Below, piece after piece: positions 1 to 8,349 of a DNA stretch of 40,333 nt. Both the position numbers and the translations under genes were made by a program. Below the pieces are notes generated by a model that did no database searches, had not been told where the DNA came from, and worked only from the letters and a program-made list of their open reading frames with translations. Within the stretch, counting starts at the first letter, position 1. Every line of letters begins with the position of its first letter. The stretch is taken from assembly GCA_050287105.1 (NCBI GenBank), contig JBNKBG010000015.1, positions 1 through 40,333 of the forward strand. Direction: 5' to 3'. The stretch is from JAPHTQ01 sp050287105. GTDB lineage: Bacteria > Pseudomonadota > Gammaproteobacteria > Thiohalomonadales > Thiohalomonadaceae.

Positions 1-221
1 AATGGCAAACACCCTTTTACACATAACAAACTCCTTATTTATCATCGTTCCACACTATTTTAATAAGCCATTAAAGTGAATACTCTCATCGGAGAAGATC
101 GATCCAATGCTCGCCACATTGCCATCTAAGTACTTTTTCCATTTTTATCATCAAATCCAATTTAACACAATTACAACCCTTCCCCTCATCGCCCTGACTC
201 AATAACCAAACGGTTCATACC

Positions 222-668
222 CTATCGGGTCTTTTTCCGCCACGCCTGCAATTGCAGTTGCTGCCAGCCGTTATGCCGATAGAACTCCAGCGCCGGTTCA
301 TTCTGCATATCGGCCAGCAGTTGCAGGCGTGTGGCGCCCTGCCCTTTCGCCCACTCTTCGAGCACGTTGAGCAGTTGCTTGCCGAGTCCTTTGCCACGGT
401 GTTGGCTGTCGATCACGACATCCTCGACCCAGGCGGAATAGGCCCCTTCAGCGGTGGAGATCACCAGTTGCGCGGTGCACATACCAATGACTTTGTCGTC
501 CTCACGGGCGACCAGTACACAGGCACGGTTGTCGTCGATCAGTTGTTGCAGAGCACGGCCGGTTTTGGCCACGTCGAAGTGGAAGTCCGCCTCGATGGCG
601 AAGAGTTGTTGCAGCAGCCCGCCCAGGGCATCAAGGTCATGCGCTGTGGCGGGCTCGATGCGAATCAT
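222..668 (-). CDS. GNAT family N-acetyltransferase
   Basis: A 148-residue single-domain protein with the Gcn5-related acetyltransferase fold. The acetyl-CoA pyrophosphate loop is visible as HRGKGLGKQLL near residues 90-100. It is preceded by the strand AWVEDVVID and followed by a C-terminal EFYRHNGW segment typical of the family. It probably transfers acetyl from acetyl-CoA to an amine in the cytoplasm; the substrate cannot be read from sequence. Its ATG overlaps the apbE stop by one base (TAATG), so it is the last gene of the nifE transcription unit. A role in nitrogen fixation is not implied. Confidence 0.85.
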   Translation of the reverse strand: MIRIEPATAHDLDALGGLLQQLFAIEADFHFDVAKTGRALQQLIDDNRACVLVAREDDKVIGMCTAQLVISTAEGAYSAWVEDVVIDSQHRGKGLGKQLLNVLEEWAKGQGATRLQLLADMQNEPALEFYRHNGWQQLQLQAWRKKTR

Positions 669-1705
669 TAGAGGGGATCGCTGATGCGAATATCTGAGGG
701 AGGCGGGTCCTGGAAATGCGCCCGTTTCTGCATCGCCGGGTTCATGTAGACCACACCGGCATCGTCCACCAGCATGACGTATTTGATACCCATCTGTTTG
801 GCGATGCGATACCAGTCCTTCGGCCCGGCGACGACCAGTGCGGTGGCGGCGGCGTCGGCCACGGCACCGTTGTTGTGGATCACGGTAACCGAGGTGACCC
901 CATCAACCGGCATCCCGGTGCGTGGGTCGAGGATGTGGGCGTAGTGCACTCCCTCATACTCACGGTAGCGTTCGTAATTGCCCGAGGTATAGACCGACTC
1001 GTCACCACTGACCTCCAGTGAGGCGAGCACGCCCGTGCCCTGGGGATGACGAATCCCGACACGCCATGGCTTGCCATTCTTGCTACCAATGGCTCTCAGG
1101 TCACCACCTGCATTGATAATGGCATTGTTGATGCCGAATTCACGCAGACGATCGATGGCGAGGTCTACCCCATAGCCCTTGGCGAAGGCGCCGAAGTCGA
1201 GCTGAACCGCTTTGTTCTTACTGGTGAGGATGTCGCCATTAAGAGAGATGTCATCCATGCGTGGTGCGGCCTTGACCCACCTGGCAATCGCCTCTTTCGC
1301 CGGCGGCGGGCCGTTGGGACGATCATCCTGCTGGAAGCCCCACAGATTGAGCAGACCGCCGATGGCAGGATCAAAAAACGCATCGCTCTGCTGAGACAGT
1401 AGTGTGGATTGTTTAATGATAGGGATCAGCGAAGGGAGCACCTTGGCCGGTTTACCCGCGGCAATGGCCTTGTTGATCTCCACCAGAGGGCCTGGCTTCC
1501 AGGCGTGCCAGTCGTGATGCATCTGCTGGAAATCCTGAGTGATGGCGGCGATGGCCTGTTGCTGCTTCTCCTTATCGCTACTAATCAGGGTGATATCGAC
1601 CAGGGTGCCGAAGACGTAGATCTGGTACTGCGCACTCTGCGGCGGCGCGTTACAGGCGCTGAGGGAAAAGAGGCTCAGGAAGGTAAACAGCAGGATTCTT
1701 GGCAT
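668..1705 (-). CDS. apbE: FAD:protein FMN transferase, ApbE family lipoprotein
   Basis: ApbE moves FMN from FAD onto a Thr/Ser of target proteins such as RnfG/RnfD or NqrB/C, in the periplasm. I start at the ATG at 1705 because it begins a lipoprotein signal (MPRILLF..., lipobox LSAC with Cys18); the frame stays open 11 codons further upstream. Family motifs are all present: FDP (111-113), DFGAFAKGYG (170-179), NAGGD (198-202), HILDPRTG (257-264) and ADAAATAL (283-290). Length (345 aa) is normal. It follows the nif genes after a short gap. Rnf complexes often feed nitrogenase, so flavinylation of an Rnf encoded elsewhere is a plausible job, but that is inference. Confidence 0.93.
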   Translation of the reverse strand: MPRILLFTFLSLFSLSACNAPPQSAQYQIYVFGTLVDITLISSDKEKQQQAIAAITQDFQQMHHDWHAWKPGPLVEINKAIAAGKPAKVLPSLIPIIKQSTLLSQQSDAFFDPAIGGLLNLWGFQQDDRPNGPPPAKEAIARWVKAAPRMDDISLNGDILTSKNKAVQLDFGAFAKGYGVDLAIDRLREFGINNAIINAGGDLRAIGSKNGKPWRVGIRHPQGTGVLASLEVSGDESVYTSGNYERYREYEGVHYAHILDPRTGMPVDGVTSVTVIHNNGAVADAAATALVVAGPKDWYRIAKQMGIKYVMLVDDAGVVYMNPAMQKRAHFQDPPPSDIRISDPL

Positions 1706-1777
1706 GACAGTTCCGCGGTGATAACAACAAGGTGACAATGATACGTCTTGTACCCGCCTCCTGTCATGGTGTGAGGA

Positions 1778-2554
1778 TCAGGCCAGTTTCAGTGCATTTT
1801 TCGCGTGAGGTTGCGTCGTTGTCTCGACCTTTGCCAGATCAATAACCCGCCATGAGAGTGCTTCACTCATGCTCTGCGCACCATTACCCTCGGCGATAAG
1901 GGTGGTGAGCAGTTCCGCATCGTCGATCTGGCTACCAACCAGATAATCGACACCGAATTCCCGCCACTCATCTAGCCATGGTGTCTCCGCACCATAGAGC
2001 ACTACGCGGGCATCTGCGGAGAGTTCCAGCAGGCGAGGCAGGGTTTTGTCTGCCACGGTTTCGGCCGGGAGGAAGACCCAGTCGGCCTTGCGCAGCAGGT
2101 GCGGCGCATGGGGCGGGATCGCTGCAGGCAATTCCAGTGAGGCGACCGAGCCCTTTTTGAAATAGTCCGCCGCCTTGCCCGCCACCACCACCTTCTGTCC
2201 GCTAATCTGCGGCCGGAACCAGTCGATACTGCTCTGTAACGCCTGACGTCCTTTGAACAGGCCCCCTTCGCGGTAAACCATGTCGGCCTCACGATTAATC
2301 GCCGTGTTGACCGCCGCCAGACCGATGGAGGCCTGGTGGTGATCCCACTTACGTAACCAGAGTGCCAGTTCGGCAAGCGAACGGCCTTTGAGTGGCAGAC
2401 CGTCACCCGCTTCGCTTTTAGGCCGTGTCGTGGACATGCCGACAGAACCGGCGCGGCAAATCGTCCAGTTCCAGCCGACAAGGAGTTGCTCCACCTCGCA
2501 ATCGAGCTTGGCGTAGTCAAGCAGCAGGTCGTACAACTCCTCATGCCGATTCAT
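1778..2554 (-). CDS. DUF364-like protein (putative heavy-metal chelation domain) in nif operon
   Basis: A 258-residue cytoplasmic protein without signal peptide or membrane segments. The N-terminal half (MNRHEELYDLLLDYAKL..., then GRSLAELALWL and AAVNTAINR) resembles DUF4213. The C-terminal half (KVVVAGKAADYF, DWVFLPAETVADKTL, VVLYGAETPW) looks like the Rossmann-type DUF364 domain. The function is not known. Such proteins occur near molybdenum and nitrogenase genes, which fits its place 4 bp after the nif ferredoxin gene. A GGAG lies 9 bases before the ATG. Metal handling is inference from the family name and context. Confidence 0.7.
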   Translation of the reverse strand: MNRHEELYDLLLDYAKLDCEVEQLLVGWNWTICRAGSVGMSTTRPKSEAGDGLPLKGRSLAELALWLRKWDHHQASIGLAAVNTAINREADMVYREGGLFKGRQALQSSIDWFRPQISGQKVVVAGKAADYFKKGSVASLELPAAIPPHAPHLLRKADWVFLPAETVADKTLPRLLELSADARVVLYGAETPWLDEWREFGVDYLVGSQIDDAELLTTLIAEGNGAQSMSEALSWRVIDLAKVETTTQPHAKNALKLA

Positions 2555-2558
2555 AGAA

Positions 2559-2885
2559 CTAACTCCAGACCTCGGCCGGGGCCAGCAGTCGCTCTACCAG
2601 CTCACCGCCAAGCAGATGCTTTTCGATGATTTCGTTGACGTCGTCTTTGCTCACACGGGTGTACATCACCCCTTCCGGGTAGATCAGGAGGTTCGGCCCC
2701 TGGTCGCACGGACCAAGGCAACCGGTACTGGTTACGGCGATCCTGCCGAACAGATTACGCTTCTCCATTTCTGCCCAGAGGGTCTCGCCTACTGCGGCGC
2801 AGCCCTTCTCGCTGCATGAGCCACGCGGGTGACCGGGCGGACGAGCCTGGGTGCATACAAAGACGTGCTTCTCGGGTTTTGCCAT
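2559..2885 (-). CDS. Thioredoxin-fold (2Fe-2S) ferredoxin, nif-associated
   Basis: About 108 residues starting MAKPEKHVFVCTQ. The cysteines are in the pattern of thioredoxin-like [2Fe-2S] ferredoxins: C..RPPGHPRGSC near the N-terminus, then TGCLGPCDQGPN further on. The start at 2885 is set by AGGAG shortly upstream; an open frame runs 33 codons further up but overlaps fdxB and is not ferredoxin-like. The likely role is electron transfer, or cluster-dependent regulation, in nitrogenase maturation or reduction. It lies between fdxB and the DUF364 gene, with spacing that implies one transcript. Confidence 0.85.
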   Translation of the reverse strand: MAKPEKHVFVCTQARPPGHPRGSCSEKGCAAVGETLWAEMEKRNLFGRIAVTSTGCLGPCDQGPNLLIYPEGVMYTRVSKDDVNEIIEKHLLGGELVERLLAPAEVWS

Positions 2886-2895
2886 TAATTTCTCC

Positions 2896-3192
2896 TCAGG
2901 CCGCGGCGGGCTCATGCACGTGGCAGTTTTTAGGACAGACCTTTGAGCAGGCCATGCAACCGATACAGTCCATGGCATCTGCAACGGTCATGACCATTGC
3001 TACATCATCATCAAAATCGTCGTCACCATCCATATCATCATCAATTTCACGCTCAACCAGATCGAACACGGTACGCGGGCAGACTTTGTAGCAGCGTCCA
3101 CAACCGATACAGTTGGCCTGTTTGACTTCAATAATGAATTGCGGTGTCCAGCTTGCGCCGCCACGGGTAACACCGGTGATCATTTCGCTCAT
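2896..3192 (-). CDS. fdxB: Nif-specific ferredoxin III, 2[4Fe-4S]
   Basis: A 98-residue ferredoxin with two cluster motifs, CIGCGRCYKVCP and CIGCMACSKVCP. They are separated by a strongly acidic stretch (IDDDMDGDDDFDDD), as is usual for nif ferredoxin III. The start MSEMITG at 3192 has GAGGA upstream. It is a low-potential electron carrier in the cytoplasm, conserved beside nifX-type genes and thought to serve FeMo-co synthesis or nitrogenase reduction. The second motif is followed by PKNCHVHEPAAA at the C-terminus, as in relatives. Its place in the nifENX operon supports the name. Confidence 0.9.
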   Translation of the reverse strand: MSEMITGVTRGGASWTPQFIIEVKQANCIGCGRCYKVCPRTVFDLVEREIDDDMDGDDDFDDDVAMVMTVADAMDCIGCMACSKVCPKNCHVHEPAAA

Positions 3193-3250
3193 GATTACAT
3201 CCTCGTTAAGTTCAAAATTTTTACTCGGCGTCTTCGCGCCTGATTTCAAT

Positions 3251-3457
3251 TCAACCTTTTGCCGCCTTGAGGCGATTATTGGCCTCTTCCCATGCCTGGC
3301 ATGCTGCGACAGTGGACTGTGTCAGTTCAGGCAGTTCGCGATAACCAGCCGGAATGCGTTCCTCAACCAGGTCATGCACCTGCCCCGCCCATTCGGTGGC
3401 AATGCGTTTCAGTTTTTTAACCTCTTTTTCCAGTTCCTGCAGTTCTGCTTCACTCAT
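3251..3457 (-). CDS. CCE_0567-type (DUF683) small nif protein
   Basis: A short, almost entirely helical protein (68 aa from MSEAELQEL), with a heptad-like N-terminus (LQELEKEVKKLKR) and then WAGQVHDLVEERIP. This is the DUF683 family, found only beside nifX and DUF269 genes. An ATG at 3457 with GAGG eight bases upstream is preferred to the TTG two codons earlier. A cyanobacterial relative is described as metal-binding; the function in nitrogen fixation is not established. Order nifX - DUF269 - DUF683 - fdxB is the common arrangement. Confidence 0.88.
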   Translation of the reverse strand: MSEAELQELEKEVKKLKRIATEWAGQVHDLVEERIPAGYRELPELTQSTVAACQAWEEANNRLKAAKG

Positions 3458-3476
3458 TTTCAAACCTCATTACTAT

Positions 3477-3944
3477 TTATAATCCCGCTACCTTTGAATG
3501 CTCGCCGATCAGTTCGAGGGCGATAGAGAGAATCTTGTCTGCCTCGTCTTTCATCTTCGACAAACTGGCGAAGCCGAAGCGATGCACATCGCGCAGTGAG
3601 CGATCATGCACCACCAGTTTGCCGACAGTAATGATGACGCGCCCAAACCCCTCATGGGAGAGATGCAGTAACGGGATCGCCATCAGGCCGCATTCGCTTT
3701 CGATCATGTTTGAGATCGCGTTATAGAACGCCTTCATTCGCGCAATAATGATCTCGTCGGGATCGCCGATCACCGGGATCTCCCGCTTACGCTCCTTGGT
3801 CAGGACAAAGGGATCGAGCAGTTCTGCCGTCCCCATTCCCTCATAGGTATCGTAGGTATCGATGGCGCGGATCTGTTTAACCATCTCCAGCATAAAGTCG
3901 GTTCCCAGTAACGGGTCATCCTGCGCTACAACCATATCGTTCAT
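3477..3944 (-). CDS. NifX-associated nitrogen fixation protein (DUF269)
   Basis: About 155 residues, recognised by FMLEMVKQIRAIDTYDTYEG, TKERKREIP, GDPDEIIIARMKAFYNAI and the C-terminal VHRFGFASLSKM. This family is found next to nifX in most Mo-nitrogenase clusters; its biochemical role is unknown. Three in-frame starts exist: GTG 3974, ATG 3950 and ATG 3944. GAGGG lies seven bases before 3944 but touches 3950, so 3944 is chosen. A 10-bp hairpin separates it from nifX upstream. Confidence 0.9.
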   Translation of the reverse strand: MNDMVVAQDDPLLGTDFMLEMVKQIRAIDTYDTYEGMGTAELLDPFVLTKERKREIPVIGDPDEIIIARMKAFYNAISNMIESECGLMAIPLLHLSHEGFGRVIITVGKLVVHDRSLRDVHRFGFASLSKMKDEADKILSIALELIGEHSKVAGL

Positions 3945-3980
3945 TGTCATACCCTCATTTCTAAAATCGCTCACTCATTC

Positions 3981-4006
3981 GTCATTCCGGACTACACCGG
4001 GGTGAC
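3981..4006. repeat. Intercistronic hairpin between nifX and the DUF269 gene
   Basis: GTCATTCCGG and CCGGGGTGAC pair over 10 bp with two G-U pairs, around a 6-base loop. GTCATTCC...TGAC hairpins of this kind are common dispersed repeats in proteobacteria, so it may be a REP-like element, an mRNA stabiliser, or both. There is no T-run, so it is unlikely to be a strong terminator. Confidence 0.6.
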
Positions 4007-4027
4007 GGCATTAAGATGCTTTTGTCT

Positions 4028-4519
4028 TTACTCGCACCACTCTTCGTTTTCCATCACATCGAAGCGCCTTTCGCTCTTCTCCTCACGCGCTGTCAGTGCA
4101 CGGGCCAACCAACCAGAGGGGCCCTCATTGAAATCGTGTTGCAGTGACTTGAGCGTGGCGTTGATCTGTGTGCCATGGGCCACCTTCATCGGTTGAATCT
4201 TCAGCGCCATCAACTGCCGCACCGCCGACGGTCCTACTGCCAGGCAATAGATGGCAATGCAGCCATCGAGCACAACAAACTTTTCCAGCAACTTGTTTTC
4301 GTTGCCATCCTGTTCCAGCGAGCCAAATTCAGCCACCTCCAGCAGGGTGACCTCATCAGGTGTCACCTGATAGATCGCGAAACGTTCGGCAGAGCCGAAG
4401 TGCTGATCGACCTTTTTCAGATCCGAGCTGGCAAAGGCAACCTTGAATCCGTTTTTGTCCATCGTCGTCTCTCCCACTGATTCAGTGCGTAGCAGCTTTA
4501 ACTGGCGTTGGATTGCCAT
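4028..4519 (-). CDS. nifX: FeMo-cofactor carrier NifX
   Basis: NifX binds NifB-co and VK-cluster and passes cofactor intermediates toward NifEN. The 163-residue protein contains the NifX/NafY cofactor-binding fold: KVAFASSDLKKVDQHFGSAE near residues 25-45, with the conserved HFG, then RFAIYQV and AIYCLAVGPSAVRQLM. The ATG at 4519 has AAGGAGG upstream. It overlaps the end of nifN by 38 bases, so the two are translationally coupled. Length and C-terminal tail are normal for the family. Confidence 0.93.
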   Translation of the reverse strand: MAIQRQLKLLRTESVGETTMDKNGFKVAFASSDLKKVDQHFGSAERFAIYQVTPDEVTLLEVAEFGSLEQDGNENKLLEKFVVLDGCIAIYCLAVGPSAVRQLMALKIQPMKVAHGTQINATLKSLQHDFNEGPSGWLARALTAREEKSERRFDVMENEEWCE

Positions 4520-5903
4520 CGTTGCCTCCTTGCCATTCGTCACGCTTCTGTGACAGCGACGAGCGATGCGGTTTGATTTCGTGTTCGGCGTGGTGCTGCA
4601 GCATCAGGTTGGCAAGATCAAACAGTGCCTGTTTCGAGCCGCGATAGCCGATCCAGCTACGCTGATAGCCACCAACCAGATCGTATTGCGGGAAACCCAT
4701 TCGCTGCAGCGGCAGCTGCAGGCGTTCAGCGCTGCTGGCACAGTGCGAATTGCCGATAACCATTTCGGCCTTCTGTTCCTGCGCCATCTTTTCCAGATCT
4801 TCCAGGTCGCCAATCTTTACCTGCCCCAACGGCAGCGGCTCAAGTGCAGGGCCACGGGTACTGGTGACGGCGGTAACCACCTCCATCCCCATACCCTGTA
4901 CCAGCCTGGTCATCGCCAGCAGTTCATCCGGCTCACCGGCGATGGCGACACGACGCAGCCCGAGCATGAAGTGACAATCGAGCATGGCGTCCTGCAGTTG
5001 TGAGCGTTGTCGTTCCAGTTTTGCAGGTACGGGGCGCTCGGCAATCTGGCTCAGGGTATGGATAAAGGCATCCACCGCATCCAGTCCCAGCAGAGAGTCA
5101 AACTGGTGAACCGGCACGCCGGTTTTCTGCTGTAACAGTTCTGCCGCCTTATACAGCGACGGCCCGATCACCAGGGTGGCGATGGAGTCACCCATCAAGG
5201 GCAATTCGCTTAGCGGTGTACCACCGATGGTCAGTGGATTGCTGTCACCTTCGGTAAGATGACCATCAAGGGAATCGGAGATATCCGGCAGCAGCAGGGG
5301 ACGCAGCTCAAAGGCTTCGAGCAGCTCTTTAAGGGTTTCCAGATCGCCCGGTGTCAGTGCGGCACTCGCCAGCACATTGACCTGGCGTTGACGGCGTCCC
5401 GGCTGTGTCCCCGCCTCTTCCGCAGTCGGCACCAGCACATTGACCATCGACTCGACCGCGGCGGCGAAGCCACCCTCCAGGCCGGAGACGTAATCGGGGG
5501 CATTGACCGGGATCACCGCAGTGGCGGCGAATTGAGGATGTTGATTACGGAACTCTTTAATCGCACGCAGGATATCGCTGCCCTGGGTTTCGGAGAGGCC
5601 GGTGGTCACCAGGCCGATGGCATCCGGGGCACTCTTTTCACAGATGGTCTTCAATCCCTCAAGGATGTTTTCATCCGCACCCATTACCGTGCTCACCTGC
5701 TCCATTGCGGTGGTCTGCAACGGGATCGGCTCACGAAAGTGACGCACGAACATCACCTTGGCAAAGGCGGTACAGCCCTGCGAGCCGTGCAGCATGGGGA
5801 TGGCACGATTAAGCCCAAGGATCGCCAGCGCGGCACCCAGAGGCTGCGAGGTCTTTAGCGGACTGACGCTGAGTGCCTTTTTGCGTTTGATGATCTCAGC
5901 CAT
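4482..5903 (-). CDS. nifN: Nitrogenase cofactor scaffold NifN
   Basis: The beta-like subunit of the NifEN scaffold, on which the FeMo-co precursor matures; homologous to NifK. The 473-residue protein starts MAEIIKRKKALSVSPLKTSQ. The SQPLGAALAILG and MLHGSQGCTAFAKVMFVRHF motifs match NifN, with Cys44 as a cluster ligand. The first NifK cluster Cys is Ser here (TSQPLG), as is normal for NifN. The frame overlaps nifE by 8 bases and nifX by 38. A fused NifB or NifX domain is absent. Confidence 0.97.
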   Translation of the reverse strand: MAEIIKRKKALSVSPLKTSQPLGAALAILGLNRAIPMLHGSQGCTAFAKVMFVRHFREPIPLQTTAMEQVSTVMGADENILEGLKTICEKSAPDAIGLVTTGLSETQGSDILRAIKEFRNQHPQFAATAVIPVNAPDYVSGLEGGFAAAVESMVNVLVPTAEEAGTQPGRRQRQVNVLASAALTPGDLETLKELLEAFELRPLLLPDISDSLDGHLTEGDSNPLTIGGTPLSELPLMGDSIATLVIGPSLYKAAELLQQKTGVPVHQFDSLLGLDAVDAFIHTLSQIAERPVPAKLERQRSQLQDAMLDCHFMLGLRRVAIAGEPDELLAMTRLVQGMGMEVVTAVTSTRGPALEPLPLGQVKIGDLEDLEKMAQEQKAEMVIGNSHCASSAERLQLPLQRMGFPQYDLVGGYQRSWIGYRGSKQALFDLANLMLQHHAEHEIKPHRSSLSQKRDEWQGGNDGNPTPVKAATH

Positions 5904-7281
5904 GTCCCTTCTCCCACGGTGCCGGACGGCGTAACGCCTCCCAGATAGGATTCTCTATGCTCTGCGCCAGTTGCCGCGCCAACTCCAGCATGCCGGTGTA
6001 ACCGGCGTAGCCAAACTCGCGCTCCTGGTTGATATCGAGGAAGGGAATGCGCGCCTTGAGCGCGGTGTACATGTTGCGCCCACCGGCGATCAGCAGGTCG
6101 GCCTTGTAGTCGTAGATGGTATCGAGCAATGCACGCGGACTGCCGTCCTCGATCATGCGTGCCTCTTCACCCATTAGTTCGCGGATGCGCGCCTTGTCTT
6201 CCTCGGTCGATTTCTTGGTGCCGGTGGCGACCACCTCCATACCCAGATCCTGTAGCGCGGAGATAACCGACCAGGACTTCACTCCGCCGGTATAGAGCAG
6301 TGCCCGCTTGCCGCGCAGCCGTTCGCGCCACGGTTGCAGTAAGGCATCGATGCGTGCCTCTTCGCGACCAATCAACTCTTCTGTTCTTTGTGCCAGATCG
6401 TCGTCGCCGATCAGCAGTGCAAACTGTCGCAGTGCATCGGAGGTATCGCGTACACCGTAGAAACTGCCTTCGAACCATGGCGTGCCGTATTTGTCTTCCA
6501 GCTTGCGTGCGACATTCACCATCGCCTTGGAGCAGACCATCATGTTGGCCTTGCTACGGTGCATGGTCTGGATCTCGCGGAAACGGGAATCGCCGGAGAG
6601 TGTGCCGAGAATACGCAGACCCAGCTCATCGAACAGCGGGGTGACGTGCCACAGCTCACCAGCGATGTTGTATTCGCCGACCATGGCAACGTCATGAATG
6701 GCGATGCCCCGCTCCAGTGCCTCGGGCGGCAGCGGGTCTGGCTCTCTGGTACCGATAACGTGCTTGACCATCGCCTCACCGGCGATGCGATTACCGAGGT
6801 TCTTGGTACCGTAGAAACCTGCGCCATCCACCGGCACCACCGGTACGCCCCACTTCTCTTCAGCTGCCTTGCACACCGCGTCCACGTCATCACCGATAAG
6901 GGCCGGAACACAGGTGTTGTAGACAAAGACCGCTGCCGGAGAGTAGCTGTCGATTGCCTGCTTGATGGAGTGGAACAGGCGCTTCTCACCGCGCCCCATG
7001 ATCACATCCTGTTCGGTCAGGTCAGTGGTGAGGCCAATTTTGTAGAGGGTCGGGCCGGAGGAGCGGGTCCCGCGGTTGTCCCAGGAGGAACCGGCACAGG
7101 CGATGGGGCCGTGGACAATGTGCGCCACGTCGGCGATGGGCAGCAGCGCGATCTGCGCGCCGTCGAAGGCACAGCCCCCGGCGGTGGCCCCCGGCTTCGG
7201 CTTGGCACAGCCGGACTTCGATTTCTTGTTGTGAGCGCAGGCCGGTTCGTCCAGCAGGGCGGCAATATCTTTTGGCTGCAT
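5896..7281 (-). CDS. nifE: Nitrogenase cofactor scaffold NifE
   Basis: The alpha-like subunit of NifEN. The 461-residue protein keeps the three cluster cysteines: Cys37 (GGCAFDG), Cys62 (GPIACAG) and Cys124 (NTCVPALIGDD). Other NifE marks are GSSWDNRGTRSSGP, GDYN-like GEYNIAGELWH and the C-terminal DINQEREFGYAGY. The FeMo-co His of NifD is replaced in this region, as in NifE generally. It is first in its operon, 40 bp from a sigma-54 promoter, so it should be expressed only under fixing conditions. Confidence 0.97.
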   Translation of the reverse strand: MQPKDIAALLDEPACAHNKKSKSGCAKPKPGATAGGCAFDGAQIALLPIADVAHIVHGPIACAGSSWDNRGTRSSGPTLYKIGLTTDLTEQDVIMGRGEKRLFHSIKQAIDSYSPAAVFVYNTCVPALIGDDVDAVCKAAEEKWGVPVVPVDGAGFYGTKNLGNRIAGEAMVKHVIGTREPDPLPPEALERGIAIHDVAMVGEYNIAGELWHVTPLFDELGLRILGTLSGDSRFREIQTMHRSKANMMVCSKAMVNVARKLEDKYGTPWFEGSFYGVRDTSDALRQFALLIGDDDLAQRTEELIGREEARIDALLQPWRERLRGKRALLYTGGVKSWSVISALQDLGMEVVATGTKKSTEEDKARIRELMGEEARMIEDGSPRALLDTIYDYKADLLIAGGRNMYTALKARIPFLDINQEREFGYAGYTGMLELARQLAQSIENPIWEALRRPAPWEKGHG

Positions 7282-7320
7282 GGCAACACCACTTTCGGCA
7301 GATTCTCTTGCCTATGCTTT

Positions 7321-7336
7321 TGCAACCGTCGTGCCA
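7321..7336 (-). promoter_or_regulatory. Sigma-54 (-24/-12) promoter of nifE operon
   Basis: On the minus strand this reads TGGCACGACGGTTGCA. It matches the RpoN consensus TGGCACG-N4-TTGCW at every fixed position, with GG and GC twelve bases apart. It lies 40 bp before the nifE ATG. Transcription should need an enhancer-binding activator, here presumably NifA. Confidence 0.92.
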
Positions 7337-7341
7337 CACTC

Positions 7342-7354
7342 TAGTGCATTGATT
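7342..7354 (-). promoter_or_regulatory. Candidate IHF site between nifE promoter and UAS
   Basis: The minus strand reads AATCAATGCACTA, one mismatch from WATCAANNNNTTR. It sits between the activator site and the -24 element, where IHF bends DNA in nif promoters. The motif is short, so the call is moderate. Confidence 0.5.
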
Positions 7355-7380
7355 ATATTGGTGTTACAGGTCTGTCGTTT

Positions 7381-7396
7381 TGTCGCAATTGCGACA
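7381..7396. promoter_or_regulatory. NifA-type upstream activator sequence (nifE)
   Basis: TGTCGCAATTGCGACA is a perfect 16-bp palindrome fitting TGT-N10-ACA. Its centre is about 78 bp upstream of the expected nifE start point. The same TGTCG-N6-CGACA form recurs at 29141-29156. Being symmetric and between divergent genes, it could in principle also act on the amidotransferase-like gene, but no -24/-12 element faces that way. Confidence 0.82.
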
Positions 7397-7502
7397 AAGA
7401 TGCCAATTCCACGCTCTATCCTACACAGCCATCTTTCCCTCGTATCACCCCAATAAACACGGGATTGCAGCAGAGTGCTGCCAATGCTTCAATAGTCCCA
7501 CC

Positions 7503-8201
7503 ATGCGAATACACTACCTACAACATGTCCCCTTTGAGGGCCTCGGCACAATCGAGCAATGGGCCCTGAATAATGGCCACTCCCTTACCGCCACACGTCT
7601 CTATTCGGGTGACGCACTACCAAGCCTGGAACACTTCGATCTACTGGTGATTCTGGGTGGCCCGATGAGCGTTCATGATGAGGCAGAACATGTCTGGCTC
7701 AAGGCAGAAAAATGGTTTATCCGTCAGGCGATTGAAGCCAACAAGCCTACCCTGGGGATCTGTCTGGGTGCACAGCTGCTGGCGGAGTGTCTTGGTGCCA
7801 AGGTGGTCAAGAACCGACATAAGGAGATCGGCTGGTTTCCCATCACCCTGAGCGACGCCTTTACCGATGTCGAACCGGGACGCCACCTCCCACGTCAGTG
7901 TGAAGCCTTTCACTGGCATGGTGAAACCTTCACCCTGCCAAAGGAGGCGATGCGTATCGCCTCCAGCGTCGCCTGCGAGAACCAGGGATTCATCTACGGT
8001 GGGCATATTATCGCCCTGCAGTTCCATCTGGAGATGACCCATCAGGGCGCGGAGGAGTTGATCCTGCACTGTGGCGATGAACTGGTTGCCGGTGAATATA
8101 TCCAGCAGGGTAAAGATATGCTGGATGACCTGCAGCGATTCCAACGTGCGAATCACATGATGACGACGATCCTCAACTACCTCCAGCTACACATCCATTA
8201 A
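7503..8201 (+). CDS. Class I glutamine amidotransferase-like (GMP synthase type) protein
   Basis: A 232-residue protein with the triad glutaminase fold: the nucleophile elbow GICLGAQLLAECLGA (Cys near residue 87) and the later catalytic His in ALQFHLEMT. FHWHGETFTLP, also conserved, lies between. Stand-alone members of this family transfer or hydrolyse the amide of glutamine or gamma-glutamyl compounds; the substrate cannot be told. The start MRIHYLQHVPF at 7503 is the first family-like Met; the 41 upstream codons are not conserved in character. It is divergent from nifE. Confidence 0.85.
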   Translation: MRIHYLQHVPFEGLGTIEQWALNNGHSLTATRLYSGDALPSLEHFDLLVILGGPMSVHDEAEHVWLKAEKWFIRQAIEANKPTLGICLGAQLLAECLGAKVVKNRHKEIGWFPITLSDAFTDVEPGRHLPRQCEAFHWHGETFTLPKEAMRIASSVACENQGFIYGGHIIALQFHLEMTHQGAEELILHCGDELVAGEYIQQGKDMLDDLQRFQRANHMMTTILNYLQLHIH

Positions 8202-8269
8202 ACCCACCGCATTGCACTGTCCCACTACGCAAGCTAATTTCTACCTTGGTACTGGGTATAAAATTCCTG

Positions 8270-8298
8270 AAAAACCACTTGCTTATGAAGGGTTTTTT
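8270..8298 (+). terminator. Weak candidate terminator after the amidotransferase gene
   Basis: AAAAACC (8270-8276) can pair with GGTTTTT (8291-8297) around a 14-base loop, ending in a T-run. The stem is short and AT-rich, so this is a weak call. Confidence 0.3.
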
Positions 8299-8349
8299 AC
8301 CTAGATTTTACATTTGTAATAGTTCAGAACCGTGTGAACCGACCCCATG

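Noticed and set aside
1..221. Gene or RNA at the left edge
   Set aside because: AT-rich, no supported frame, and no clear terminator after the GNAT gene; nothing identified.
6388..7344. 318-codon open frame opposite nifE
   Set aside because: Antisense shadow; composition follows nifE codons.
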